A stretch of 64,000 bases of DNA, taken from Pelagihabitans sp963760375. GTDB taxonomy: Bacteria > Bacteroidota > Bacteroidia > Flavobacteriales > Flavobacteriaceae. The notes beneath the pieces are model-generated. The model was not told where the DNA came from, did no database searches, and saw only the letters and a list, made by a program, of their open reading frames with translations. The stretch lies in contig CAVXCS010000007.1 in assembly GCA_963760375.1 (NCBI GenBank), positions 806,001 to 870,000 of the forward strand. The letters run 5' to 3'. Positions 8,974 through 16,936 of this stretch are shown in pieces. Within the stretch, counting starts at the first letter, position 1; each line of letters begins with the position of its first letter. A program made the translations under genes and the position numbers.

Positions 8974-9687
8974 ATGAAAAAAATACTGTTGCTCGTTTTT
9001 ATTATGGTCTTGGTCATCAACTGCAAGGACGGGAACACGCCCAAGGAGGCCAAAACAGATCAAAAGGAATGGGTGGTGCTGTTCGATGGCAACACTACCG
9101 ATGCTTTTAGGGGGTATGGGATCGAAGAATTTCCGACGGGGGTCTGGAATGTCGAAAATGGTGCATTGACCACCAATCCCGATACCGACAATCGCGATCT
9201 GATCACCAAAAACAGGTACGGGAACTTTGAAATGGAATATGAATGGGCGGTGGATACGGCCGCCAATTCAGGAGTGTTTTTCCATATGCAGGAAGAGCTG
9301 TCGATGGAATCGAATAATGGGAACAGTCCCAATTGGCTCGACAATTTTGAATTGCAGGTCCTGGACGACAAGTATTTCAATGATACGGCCGCTATTCGGT
9401 CCGCTGGCTCGGTCTATGATCTGATCAAGCCCAAAAACAAGCGATTGAAACCTATTGGGCAGTTCAACCAGGCAAAATTGTTGCATAAAGACGGCCATGT
9501 CGAGCATTGGCTCAATGGCACCAAAGTGGTGGAATTTGAAATCGATAGCCCTGAGATGAAACAATTGCTGGCCAACAGTAAATTCAAGGAAAACCCCGGC
9601 TTTCATTCGGATAGGGAAGGCCATATCATGTTCCAGCACCATGGGCAAAAAGTGTATTACCGAAACATCAGGATCAGGGAACTCTAG
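8974..9687 (+). CDS. DUF1080 (3-keto-disaccharide hydrolase domain) lipoprotein
   Basis: A 237-residue lipoprotein; ATG 8974 gives a good SPII signal (ILLLVFIMVLVINC, Cys about residue 17). The rest is one DUF1080 domain, a concanavalin-like beta sandwich: WVVLFDGNTTDAFRGYG near the start, NFEMEYEW, NSGVFFHMQE, NFELQVLDD, then HWLNGTKVVEFE and the closing YYRNIRIREL. Known for the family: some members hydrolyse 3-keto-glycosides formed by Gfo/Idh oxidoreductases. A second DUF1080 protein is encoded at 10765-11580 and a Gfo/Idh enzyme at 3959-5065. Confidence 0.88.
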   Translation: MKKILLLVFIMVLVINCKDGNTPKEAKTDQKEWVVLFDGNTTDAFRGYGIEEFPTGVWNVENGALTTNPDTDNRDLITKNRYGNFEMEYEWAVDTAANSGVFFHMQEELSMESNNGNSPNWLDNFELQVLDDKYFNDTAAIRSAGSVYDLIKPKNKRLKPIGQFNQAKLLHKDGHVEHWLNGTKVVEFEIDSPEMKQLLANSKFKENPGFHSDREGHIMFQHHGQKVYYRNIRIREL

Positions 9688-9770
9688 AAAAGAAAGCCCG
9701 AAATTTTGGTGTTACCGCCCCTTTAAAGATTCAGTCGGGTACAACGATACAAATATAGGGTCCCGGTACT

Positions 9771-10730
9771 TTAATTGACAAGGTTGTCCAACTGGTCGCC
9801 CCTGCAAAATTGGATGATATTCAAGGCCGCAAGCCGCGACATCCCGTTTCTTGCTTCGACCGTTGCCGATCCGATATGCGGGGTCACCGCCACGTTCTCC
9901 ATCTTCAATAAGGGATTGTCGGCTTTCATCGGCTCTGGGTTGGTGACGTCAAGGCCCGCGCCCCAAATGGTTTTGTTTTCCAAAGCCGCAATAAGATCTT
10001 CCTCATGGTGGATGCCTCCCCTGGCCGTATTGATAAAGATGGCCGAGGGTTTCATTTTTTCGAAGGCATGGCGGTTGAATTTTTCTTTGGTCTCCTCCGT
10101 GAGGGCGCAATGCACCGAAAGCACGTCGCTTTGCTGCAATAAAGTCTCGAAGGAAACATAGTCGGCCTTCATTTGTTGCTCCGCTTCGGGGTTTGGACTG
10201 CGGTTATGATAGCACACCTGCATCCCATAGGCACCAACGCAACGTTGTGCAAAGGCGGCACCGATACGGCCCATTCCGAAAATGCCCACGGTCTTGCCTT
10301 TCAGCTCCATGCCCAAATGGGCCTTGGGCCGAAAGGCCCCCCAGTCGTCATCCACTATTTTTTGGTGCATGAAGAACATTTTACGGGACACCGCCAACAT
10401 CAGGGCGAAGGCGATATCGGCGGTGGCATCGGTCATGGCATTGGGCGTATTGGCGACGGAAATGCCGAGGGCTCTAGCGCTGACGATGTCGATATTGTTA
10501 TATCCGGCCGCAAATTGGGAAATCAGCTTGAGCTGTTTGTTGTGGTTCAAGAAATCGGCGTCCAGATCATAAATACTTGAAGACAGAAGAATATCGTGGT
10601 GCTTTGCGGCCTCCCAAAGCTGCTGCTTGTTCATGGGCAGGTCGTGCGGCCAAGGGGTCACGTCCAAACCTTCCTCGCGGAGCATCGTAATGCCTATGTC
10701 GGGAATGTTTATGGTAACCAGTACTTTCAT
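9771..10730 (-). CDS. D-2-hydroxyacid dehydrogenase (glyoxylate/hydroxypyruvate reductase type)
   Basis: A 319-residue D-isomer-specific 2-hydroxyacid dehydrogenase. The N-terminal substrate domain contains KLISQFAAGYNNID, and the NAD(P) site is GKTVGIFGMGRIGAAFA (about residues 145-161). The catalytic residues lie in NTARGG (Arg), NPEPM (Glu) and VTPHIGSAT (His). The set resembles D-glycerate dehydrogenase/glyoxylate reductase. It is 34 bp downstream of the DUF1080 gene on the same strand. It could reduce a keto acid produced in sugar-acid breakdown. Confidence 0.88.
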   Translation of the reverse strand: MKVLVTINIPDIGITMLREEGLDVTPWPHDLPMNKQQLWEAAKHHDILLSSSIYDLDADFLNHNKQLKLISQFAAGYNNIDIVSARALGISVANTPNAMTDATADIAFALMLAVSRKMFFMHQKIVDDDWGAFRPKAHLGMELKGKTVGIFGMGRIGAAFAQRCVGAYGMQVCYHNRSPNPEAEQQMKADYVSFETLLQQSDVLSVHCALTEETKEKFNRHAFEKMKPSAIFINTARGGIHHEEDLIAALENKTIWGAGLDVTNPEPMKADNPLLKMENVAVTPHIGSATVEARNGMSRLAALNIIQFCRGDQLDNLVN

Positions 10731-10764
10731 CGTTGTGCTTTTGTGGGGGCGGTGTTGTTGGGCA

Positions 10765-11580
10765 TTAATATTCGATAAGCTCGATTTTCCTGAAATCGAT
10801 GGGGTGGCTGTTCGACTGCAACGAAATATAGCCCTCTTTCACCGACAGATCTCCATTGACGATCAAAGGCTTCGACAGTTCATTGTCGGGGTCATAAGTG
10901 GGATTGCCATAGGTCAATATTTTTTCCCCGTTGGCATAATGGCCGATCTGGCCGTTGTTGACATCGATTTCGAGGGTGACCCATTGATCGCCATGGAATG
11001 TGCGCGCCACGCTTGGGAGGGTGCAATACGAAGTGTTTTTTGCCCCGTTGATTTCCACGAACATGCCATTGGCGCAGATTTCGCCATTGGGTCTTTCATC
11101 GGTGCCATTGCCACCATGCAGGTTGTACTCCAAACAGACCGGGAAGGGCTGATCGAGCTTGACGGTTTCCGGGGCCTGGCCCAGAAACTGGACGCCACTG
11201 TCGCGATATCCCCAGTCCGGTGCGCCCGGGGCGGTCTCTCCGACAAAGCGGTATTCGACCCTCAGTCTAAAATTCGATAATTCCCTGTTGAAATACAGGG
11301 CGCCAAAACGGCCATCGAAGTTGTCGCCATAGGCATCGTAACGGATGCTCAATAGGCCTTCTTCGACCCGAAAGGTATTGCCGAAGTTATCCCCCAGCGG
11401 TCGGCCCTTGATTTTCATGTTCCAGCCCTCGAGGTCTTTGCCGTTGAACAGGGACGTCCATTCTTTATCACTTTCCGGCGCATGTGCCGCGGAATCAAAT
11501 ATGCTGATTTCAGACTTGTTTTGTCCGATCAGCGGGAAGAGTAACAAACAACATATGATAGTCGACCATCTATATACCAT
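10765..11580 (-). CDS. DUF1080 (3-keto-disaccharide hydrolase domain) secreted protein
   Basis: About 271 residues from ATG 11580 (MVYRWSTIICCLLLFPLIGQ, a signal peptide). The domain has the family opening EWTSLFNGKDLEGWNMK, then FRLRVEYRF, the RDSGVQFLGQ strand, a Cys-containing loop and the close HPIDFRKIELIEY. It differs clearly from the lipoprotein at 8974 (longer loops, the IGHYANGEKIL segment), so the two are likely specialised for different substrates. It precedes the hydroxyacid dehydrogenase in the same direction. Confidence 0.85.
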   Translation of the reverse strand: MVYRWSTIICCLLLFPLIGQNKSEISIFDSAAHAPESDKEWTSLFNGKDLEGWNMKIKGRPLGDNFGNTFRVEEGLLSIRYDAYGDNFDGRFGALYFNRELSNFRLRVEYRFVGETAPGAPDWGYRDSGVQFLGQAPETVKLDQPFPVCLEYNLHGGNGTDERPNGEICANGMFVEINGAKNTSYCTLPSVARTFHGDQWVTLEIDVNNGQIGHYANGEKILTYGNPTYDPDNELSKPLIVNGDLSVKEGYISLQSNSHPIDFRKIELIEY

Positions 11581-11755
11581 GGTAATGTTTTTTAAAGGAT
11601 AGGAAAGATAGACAAAATAACCGGTTTTCAATTTCCAGGCACTGAGGGTTTCATTGGGGCAATGCAATCCGAAATATTTGAAATGCGGATGATGCGTATC
11701 ATTTTTTAAAACCCCGCACAGTGATATATTTATAGTCAACCCATACAAAAATGCC

Positions 11756-12685
11756 ATGAAAAGAATACTCTATGCAACCGATTGTAAAGCACATGAAAGC
11801 CGTGCCCTGCAATATGCCTTTCAGTTAAGCCTGGTTTTAAAGGCCAATCTGATCGTTCTCCATATATACGACCTTCCACCGATTGCGGTTTCGACGATTA
11901 GAACTCCTGAACAATTACAAAAATTGGCTCAAAATGAACAGGAGGAAAACCTTGAAAATTATTGCGCCAAAACACTTCAAATAGAAGCCGTTGCTAAAAG
12001 AATCCATTTGGTAGCCTCAAGAAATGAGGATGTAACCAAGGGCATCCTGAAACATGTGGCGGCCTTTTCAGTAGATGTATTGATCGTTGGAATGAAAGAC
12101 GAACATACCTCGCGGGGACTTTTCGCCGGGAATATCGCCAATAGTCTATTAAAGGAGATCAGCTGCCCCTTATTGCTCGTTCCCAATGATTATAAGTATA
12201 AGGCCATCCATAAAATTGTATATGCCGCCGATTTTGAAATTGATGACTTTGCCGCTATACAAGAATTGGTATCCATTGCCAAACCCTTTGAAGCTTCCAT
12301 CGATGTAGTGCATGTCCTGACCGTGAACGAGGACGTTCAAGCTGCGAGAATACAAAGGTTTAAGGCGTTGCTCGAAGATCAATTTTTTTATGGCGCAATC
12401 CGCTTTGAAACAATAAACGCAGAAACCATTGCAAAGGGGCTAATGTCCTATACCAAATCGGTCCGTGCCGATATCTTGGCCATGCACGAGCGATCCGGAC
12501 CAGGGTTCCTGAACCGTTTGTTTCATCGAGACTTGGTAAAAAAAATGGAAACCAAGGTCTCGATCCCACTATGGTGCATCAATAAAAAATTCATCGCCAG
12601 GAATCGAGACCTGGATGAATTGCGATTTACAGTTCGGAAAAGGGAAGGTTTTCTTGCTGCAGGCCATCCTTTTGGCGTACGTTAA
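11756..12685 (+). CDS. Tandem universal stress protein (UspA family)
   Basis: 309 residues with two Usp domains. The first (1-145) begins MKRILYATDCKAHESRALQYAFQL and ends with the nucleotide-loop-like G-motif MKDEHTSRGLFAGNIANSLL and PLLLVPNDY. The second (about 150-285) begins KIVYAADFEIDDF and ends RLFHRDLVKKM and IPLWCINK. Tandem Usp proteins are typical of Bacteroidota and bind adenine nucleotides during stress. Transcribed alone, divergent from the DUF1080 gene. Confidence 0.88.
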   Translation: MKRILYATDCKAHESRALQYAFQLSLVLKANLIVLHIYDLPPIAVSTIRTPEQLQKLAQNEQEENLENYCAKTLQIEAVAKRIHLVASRNEDVTKGILKHVAAFSVDVLIVGMKDEHTSRGLFAGNIANSLLKEISCPLLLVPNDYKYKAIHKIVYAADFEIDDFAAIQELVSIAKPFEASIDVVHVLTVNEDVQAARIQRFKALLEDQFFYGAIRFETINAETIAKGLMSYTKSVRADILAMHERSGPGFLNRLFHRDLVKKMETKVSIPLWCINKKFIARNRDLDELRFTVRKREGFLAAGHPFGVR

Positions 12686-12967
12686 AGCGATAATTTGAGC
12701 GGATGCCCAGGACTTTTTAAACAGATGGCCCAAATGGAATTTTTATAGCCCGATTATTTCAAAATGCCCATTTATGGGGATGTAATCGATAAACGGCACC
12801 TATTGCCCGTTATGCAAAATACTTGAAAATCCCTTATGACCAACAAATGAGACCCTTTGTCAGGGGGAGGAGTTTTTTATCGCCTTATCCTCTCGGTTTA
12901 CACCAATTTCTTTCCTTTTGCATCAAAAACAATGGAACTTTGTGCTATAAACTTTAAAATCCCCCCT

Positions 12968-13138
12968 ATGAAAACAATTTTACTCGTAAAAGAAATCTAC
13001 TTGGAAGGCTTTAAGAATCTTGGAAATTTTATTATTAAAAAATATTTCAAGGCCTTCGCCTGGTTCAGTTTCATCATGTTCGCCGTGGTGCTCTATGCCT
13101 TTGTATTTAGGGTAGCTACCGGTTTTGCATTTGATTAG
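12968..13138 (+). CDS. 56-residue membrane protein, paralogue of 14928-15098
   Basis: ATG 12968 is chosen because the encoded protein then matches the 56-residue paralogue at 14928-15098 from end to end. Both read KxILLxKEIYLEGFKNLG..I, a basic patch, FAWFSF, one transmembrane helix and the ending TGFAFD. One helix (about residues 29-49) with a cationic amphipathic N-terminal half suggests an inner-membrane peptide. It resembles a small flavobacterial protein family without known function (possibly DUF6747; not verifiable here). An even smaller membrane ORF follows 21 bp downstream. Confidence 0.75.
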   Translation: MKTILLVKEIYLEGFKNLGNFIIKKYFKAFAWFSFIMFAVVLYAFVFRVATGFAFD

Positions 13139-13159
13139 GACTGAAAATGAAAATTAGCG

Positions 13160-13255
13160 ATGAAGAAGCGAAAATTTAATTTCATCGATTGGGTTCTGGC
13201 TTTTGGTTACCTTTTTGTGTCGGTCATGATTTTTTTGGTCATCCGGTCACTGTAG
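13160..13255 (+). CDS. 31-residue putative membrane microprotein
   Basis: ATG 13160 opens a 31-codon frame: basic start MKKRKFNFIDW, then a single hydrophobic helix (VLAFGYLFVSVMIFLVI) ending RSL. It lies between the 56-residue membrane protein gene and a strong terminator, so it would be the last cistron of a short transcript. A positive-inside single-pass topology is clear, but translation is unproven. Confidence 0.45.
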   Translation: MKKRKFNFIDWVLAFGYLFVSVMIFLVIRSL

Positions 13256-13280
13256 CCACCACACCTTTAATAAATTAAGG

Positions 13281-13310
13281 AAACCTTCCCTTTTGGGAAG
13301 GTTTTTTTTT
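13281..13310 (+). terminator. Rho-independent terminator
   Basis: Stem AAACCTTCCC / GGGAAGGTTT with a TTTT loop and a long T run. Ends the small-membrane-protein transcript. Confidence 0.9.
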
Positions 13311-13388
13311 GCGCGCACCGCCCATTTCCTATAAAACAGCCCCAATTTTTTCATTACTTTAGTATCTCACTTCGCCATTTAAAATACA

Positions 13389-14790
13389 ATGAATATAAGA
13401 TCGATCCTTCCAATCCTGGCCCTGCTTTTGTCGGGCACCTTTATTTTTTCCTGCAAACAGCAGCCAAGCAACGACGAGGCTATGGTAAAGAACGGCATGG
13501 TCGACTCCCAATTGGTATACCTGCCCTATACCCCAAAACCGACCGATATGAAGCTGTCAAGAGCGGCCTATGCCGATAAACTATATGGCTTTTGGTTGGC
13601 GCAGTGCATCGCCAATTGGACGGGTCTGGTCACCGAAATGGATAAAATCGGAATCCCGACCGAAGAAGGGAAAGGGGCCGGATTCTATACCCGCGACGAT
13701 TGGGGCAAACCCGACCAGCCCAACCTCTGGGGGTCGAACAACTATTCTAGGAACATCGATTTTGTCTTTGCGGACCAGGACAGTATTTGGGGCGCCGATG
13801 ACGACACCGATATCGAATACATCTATCAAAGTTTGCTGTACAACAATAGGACCAGTTTGCTCAGCGGGCGAGCAGATACGGGAAGGTTGGCTGAAGCATA
13901 TCATGGCCGAGGAGGAGAACTATCTATGGGTATCCAACCAAACGGCCTTCGATCTGATGCAGCAAGGCGTGGTGCCTCCGGCCACCAGCGACCCCGAAGC
14001 CAATCCGAATTATGAAATGATCGATGCCCAGTTGACCACGGAGATCTTCGGTCTTTTTGCCCCGGGGCGGGCTGATGTTGCCCTGCGCATGGCCCGTTTG
14101 CCCATCCGCACCACTGCCAGGGAAAATGCGGAATGGATTTCCGAATTCTATGTGATCATGTATGCCCTGGCACCGCTGGCCGATGCGAACCGATCGATGG
14201 AGGAAAACCTGCTTTGGATGGCCTCTGAAGCCCGTAAGCGTCTGCCCGACACTTCATATTCGGCCAAGATGTACGATTTTGTGAAGGGCCAATACGAATC
14301 GGGAGCGACCTGGGAGGCGGCCCGCGACGCGCTCCACGAAAAATACCAGATAAGGCAGGAAGACGGTTATTTGTGGGCGACCAAGGAACCCAGCTGTCAT
14401 GGTTGTTTTGCTGCCGGCATCAATTTTGGGGCCAGTATGGTGAGTTTGCTTTACGGGAAAGGGGATCTCAAGGAGACTATTAAGATCGGGGCCTTGGCGG
14501 GTTGGGATTCCGATAACCCCACCGCCACCTGGGGCGGGCTATTGGGCTTTATGTTGGGCAAAGAGGGGGTTGAAAAGGCCTTCGGCCGAAAGTTCTCCGA
14601 TAGGTTCAACATCCACCGGACCAGGGTGGGCTTTCCGGACGACGGAATCGATACCTTTGACGACATGGCCAAAAAGGGGATTTATGTCATCGACAGGGCG
14701 GTACAGGAAGAAATGGGCGGCGGGGTAGACCTCGAGGCCGATGTTTGGCACCTTCCCGAAAAGCAATGGGCCATTGTGCCCGGCCAATGA
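13389..14790 (+). pseudogene. ADP-ribosylglycohydrolase family lipoprotein, interrupted by a single-base frameshift
   Basis: The 5' part (13389 to about 13865) encodes a lipoprotein signal (LLLSGTFIFSC) and the start of the family: KLYGFWLAQCIANWTG, WGADDDTDIEY. The rest continues in the next frame from about 13866 (GEQIREGWLKHI, NYLWVSNQT) to 14790. It contains the metal-site motif LAGWDSDNPTATWGGLLG. Removing one G from the GGG at 13866-13868 joins both halves into a protein of about 466 residues with no other damage. This is either a recent inactivation, a programmed or slippage event, or a base error. Known for the family: hydrolysis of ADP-ribosyl or related N/O-glycosidic bonds; in periplasmic lipoproteins of Bacteroidota the substrate is unknown. 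Confidence 0.8.
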
Positions 14791-14927
14791 TCAATACCTT
14801 CATTTTTTTGGCCGCAATGCCACATTTCGACTGCTTTTTGGGCCAGTTCGACTAAAATTTGCCGTTTTCACGGAACGCGGAACGGCTTTTGTCATCCTAC
14901 CTATAGATAACGTTAAAAATTAGGATG

Positions 14928-15098
14928 ATGAAGACAACACTACTTATCAAGGAAATTTATTTGGAAGGTTTCAAAAATTTGGGACACTTCCTGATCAAGA
15001 ACTACATCAAGCTCTTTGCCTGGTTCAGCTTTATGCTGTTTTTTGTGGCACTATATGCTTTTATTTTTAGGGTGTATACCGGTTTTGCCTTTGATTAG
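14928..15098 (+). CDS. 56-residue membrane protein, paralogue of 12968-13138
   Basis: ATG 14928 (an ATG at 14925 adds one Met) gives a protein nearly the same as the one at 12968: KTTLLIKEIYLEGFKNLGH, a basic linker, FAWFSF, a transmembrane helix and the identical ending TGFAFD. The two copies flank the frameshifted ADP-ribosylglycohydrolase gene in direct orientation. It ends 86 bp before dinB. Function unknown. Confidence 0.75.
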   Translation: MKTTLLIKEIYLEGFKNLGHFLIKNYIKLFAWFSFMLFFVALYAFIFRVYTGFAFD

Positions 15099-15122
15099 GC
15101 TTTTTCGGGAGGTAAAATAATT

Positions 15123-15162
15123 ATTATGGAATAATTCCAAAATATAGGAAATATTCCATAAT
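15123..15162. promoter_or_regulatory. Inverted repeat upstream of dinB, candidate damage-response operator
   Basis: Arms ATTATGGAATA (15123-15133) and TATTCCATAAT (15152-15162) are exact inverted repeats. Each overlaps a GGAA-N3-TTCC site (15128-15138 and 15147-15157, centres 19 bp apart). The element ends 22 bp before the dinB ATG. A LexA-like or other damage repressor is inferred from position only. Confidence 0.55.
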
Positions 15163-15184
15163 TTAGCTATCCTTTTCGATAGCG

Positions 15185-16399
15185 ATGAACAAGACTATTT
15201 TACATCTGGATCTCGACACGTTTTATGTGTCGGTAGAGCGCCTCATAGACAGCAGATTAATGCACAAGCCCTTATTGGTAGGGGGTACGAGCGATCGGGG
15301 GGTGGTAGCGGCCTGTAGTTATGAAACCCGGGGTTTCGGGGTGCACTCGGGCATGCCCATGAAAATGGCCCGGGAATTATGCCCTGAAGCGGTGGTGATC
15401 CGCGGCAATGCCGGCACCTACAGCAAACATTCCGATATCGTTACCGAAATCATCAAAGAACAGGTGCCCTTGTTCGAGAAATCGAGCATCGATGAATTTT
15501 ATGCCGATCTCACCGGTATGGATCGTTTCTTCGGTTCGTACCGATATGCCTCCGAGCTGCGCCAGCGCATCATCAGGGAGACGGGCCTGCCCATATCCTT
15601 TGGCCTGTCGGGGAACAAGGTGGTCTCCAAGGTGGCCACCAACGAGGCCAAGCCCAACAACCAGTTAAAGATCGATTATGGGCTCGAAAAACCTTTCCTG
15701 GCCCCTTTGTCGATCAAAAAAATTCCCATGGTGGGCGACAAGACCTACCAGACCCTGCGCAATCTGGGCCTTCGGCAAGTACGTACCATCCAAGAGATGC
15801 CCATGGAGGTGATGCAGCGCGTGCTGGGAGCCAATGGCGCCGTGATCTGGAAACGGGCCAACGGCATGGACAATACCCCCGTCATCCCTTTCTGCGAACG
15901 GAAATCGATTTCCACCGAACGTACTTTTGACAAGGATACCATCGATGTGGTAAAACTCCGCGGCATCTTGATCGCCATGACCGAAAATTTGGCCTATCAA
16001 TTGCGACGGGGCGAAAAGCTCACGGCCTGTATCATGGTGAAGATCAGGTATTCCGATTTCAACACCTATTCCAAACAGTTGCACATTCCCTATACCAGTG
16101 CCGACCATATTTTGATCCCCAAAATCTTGGAGCTTTTCAATACCCTTTACAACAGGCGGTTGCTGGTGCGTTTGGTGGGCATCAGGTTCAGCCATTTGGT
16201 ATCGGGCAATTACCAGATCGATCTGTTCGACGATACGGAGGAAATATTGAATCTGTACAACGCCATGGACACCATCAGAAAACGCTATGGCGACAAAAGC
16301 GTGATCCGTGCCTCGGGCATGGGCGCCAAGACCATCGGCAGAATGCACAACCCCTTCAATGGAATGCCCCCGGTGGTGTTGGCACATCGGAAACAATAA
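15185..16399 (+). CDS. dinB: Y-family DNA polymerase (DNA polymerase IV type)
   Basis: 404 residues, translesion polymerase. Catalytic motifs: LHLDLDTFYVSVERL (first Asp pair), RGVVAACSYETRGFGVHSGMP, SIDEFYADLTGM (second Asp-Glu pair), a helix-hairpin-helix region (IPMVGDKTYQTLRNLG) and a C-terminal little-finger domain. The end shows no clear beta-clamp QL-x-LF box; QIDLFDD near residue 345 is a candidate clamp-binding stretch. It lies upstream of a second dnaE-type gene, the usual pairing of a bacterial mutagenesis cassette, but here a 537-bp insertion separates them. An inverted repeat just upstream may control it. Confidence 0.95.
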   Translation: MNKTILHLDLDTFYVSVERLIDSRLMHKPLLVGGTSDRGVVAACSYETRGFGVHSGMPMKMARELCPEAVVIRGNAGTYSKHSDIVTEIIKEQVPLFEKSSIDEFYADLTGMDRFFGSYRYASELRQRIIRETGLPISFGLSGNKVVSKVATNEAKPNNQLKIDYGLEKPFLAPLSIKKIPMVGDKTYQTLRNLGLRQVRTIQEMPMEVMQRVLGANGAVIWKRANGMDNTPVIPFCERKSISTERTFDKDTIDVVKLRGILIAMTENLAYQLRRGEKLTACIMVKIRYSDFNTYSKQLHIPYTSADHILIPKILELFNTLYNRRLLVRLVGIRFSHLVSGNYQIDLFDDTEEILNLYNAMDTIRKRYGDKSVIRASGMGAKTIGRMHNPFNGMPPVVLAHRKQ

Positions 16400-16436
16400 T
16401 GAAATCCCAAATCCCAAATTCCAAATTCCAAGAAAT
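16400..16436 (+). repeat. Left inverted-repeat tract of the four-helix-bundle element
   Basis: Directly after the dinB stop: four 7-bp units, two AAATCCC then two AAATTCC. The 18-nt stretch 16414-16431 is perfectly complementary to the GGAATTT units of the right tract, so the tracts are inverted to each other and could form a long stem with the small gene in the loop. Confidence 0.85.
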
Positions 16437-16802
16437 ATGAAAAGAGAAAAAGTATATGACTTAGAAGACCGGACGCATTTATTCGCAAGAGACTGCCGCT
16501 TTTTGGTAAAATCACTGCCCAAAACTTTAAACAATATTGAGGATGGAAAGCAACTTATAAGGGCTTCCGGATCGGTAGGCGCAAATTATATTGAAGCAAA
16601 CGAGAAGCTTGGTGATAACGATTTTAGGATGAGAATCAAGATTGCGAGAAAGGAAGCCAAAGAAGCGGCGTATTGGCTTAAACTTTTGAAGGATTTAAAT
16701 AACGAGTCTAAACCCGGAATTGAGGAATTGATTTATGAAGCTGTTGAATTAAGAAGAATTTTGTCTTCCATTATAAATAAAACATCGACCCCCAAAACCT
16801 AA
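16437..16802 (+). CDS. Four-helix-bundle protein (23S rRNA intervening-sequence protein family)
   Basis: 121 residues from ATG 16437; upstream codons in the same frame lie in the repeat tract and dinB. All-helical, highly charged: KREKVYDLEDRTHLFARDCR, LIRASGSVGANYIEANE, then DFRMRIKIARKEAKEAAYWL, matching the four-helix bundle/23S rRNA IVP family (TIGR02436-like). Relatives include proteins encoded inside 23S rRNA intervening sequences and Avd of diversity-generating retroelements; they form basic oligomers that bind nucleic acid. No reverse transcriptase is nearby. The host here is a DNA-repair operon rather than rRNA. Confidence 0.88.
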   Translation: MKREKVYDLEDRTHLFARDCRFLVKSLPKTLNNIEDGKQLIRASGSVGANYIEANEKLGDNDFRMRIKIARKEAKEAAYWLKLLKDLNNESKPGIEELIYEAVELRRILSSIINKTSTPKT

Positions 16803-16814
16803 ACTATAAAGGAT

Positions 16815-16930
16815 TTCCAAATTTGGAATTTGGAATTTGGAATTTGGAATTTGGAATTTGGAATTTGGAATTTGTGAATTTGTGATTTGGAATTTGTGAT
16901 TTGGAATTTGTGATTTGGAATTTGTGATTT
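16815..16930 (+). repeat. Right 7-bp tandem repeat tract (GGAATTT)
   Basis: Starts with the palindrome TTCCAAATTTGGAA (16815-16828), contains seven tandem GGAATTT units, then GTGAATTT, GTGATTT and three copies of the 14-bp unit GGAATTT-GTGATTT. It ends 6 bp before the dnaE2 ATG, so it makes up the whole leader of that gene. It is inverted relative to the left tract. Confidence 0.9.
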
Positions 16931-16936
16931 AAACAT

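Larger units (their letters stand above)
16400..16936 (+). mobile_element. Inverted-repeat-bounded four-helix-bundle (IVS-like) element between dinB and dnaE2
   Basis: The segment fills exactly the gap between the dinB stop (16399) and the start of the error-prone dnaE (16937): left AAATYCC tract, a four-helix-bundle gene, right GGAATTT tract. The layout copies that of 23S rRNA intervening sequences, where a four-helix-bundle ORF lies inside an RNA flanked by inverted repeats. The gene looks more A+T-rich than its neighbours. No transposase or target duplication is visible, so mobility is inference. Confidence 0.55.

Noticed and set aside
12857..13138. Longer 93-codon version of the small membrane protein
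   Set aside because: The first 37 codons have no match in the paralogue at 14928, which fixes the start at 12968.
16815..16930. Possible CRISPR array
   Set aside because: Units are 7-14 bp with no unique spacers and no cas genes are near.
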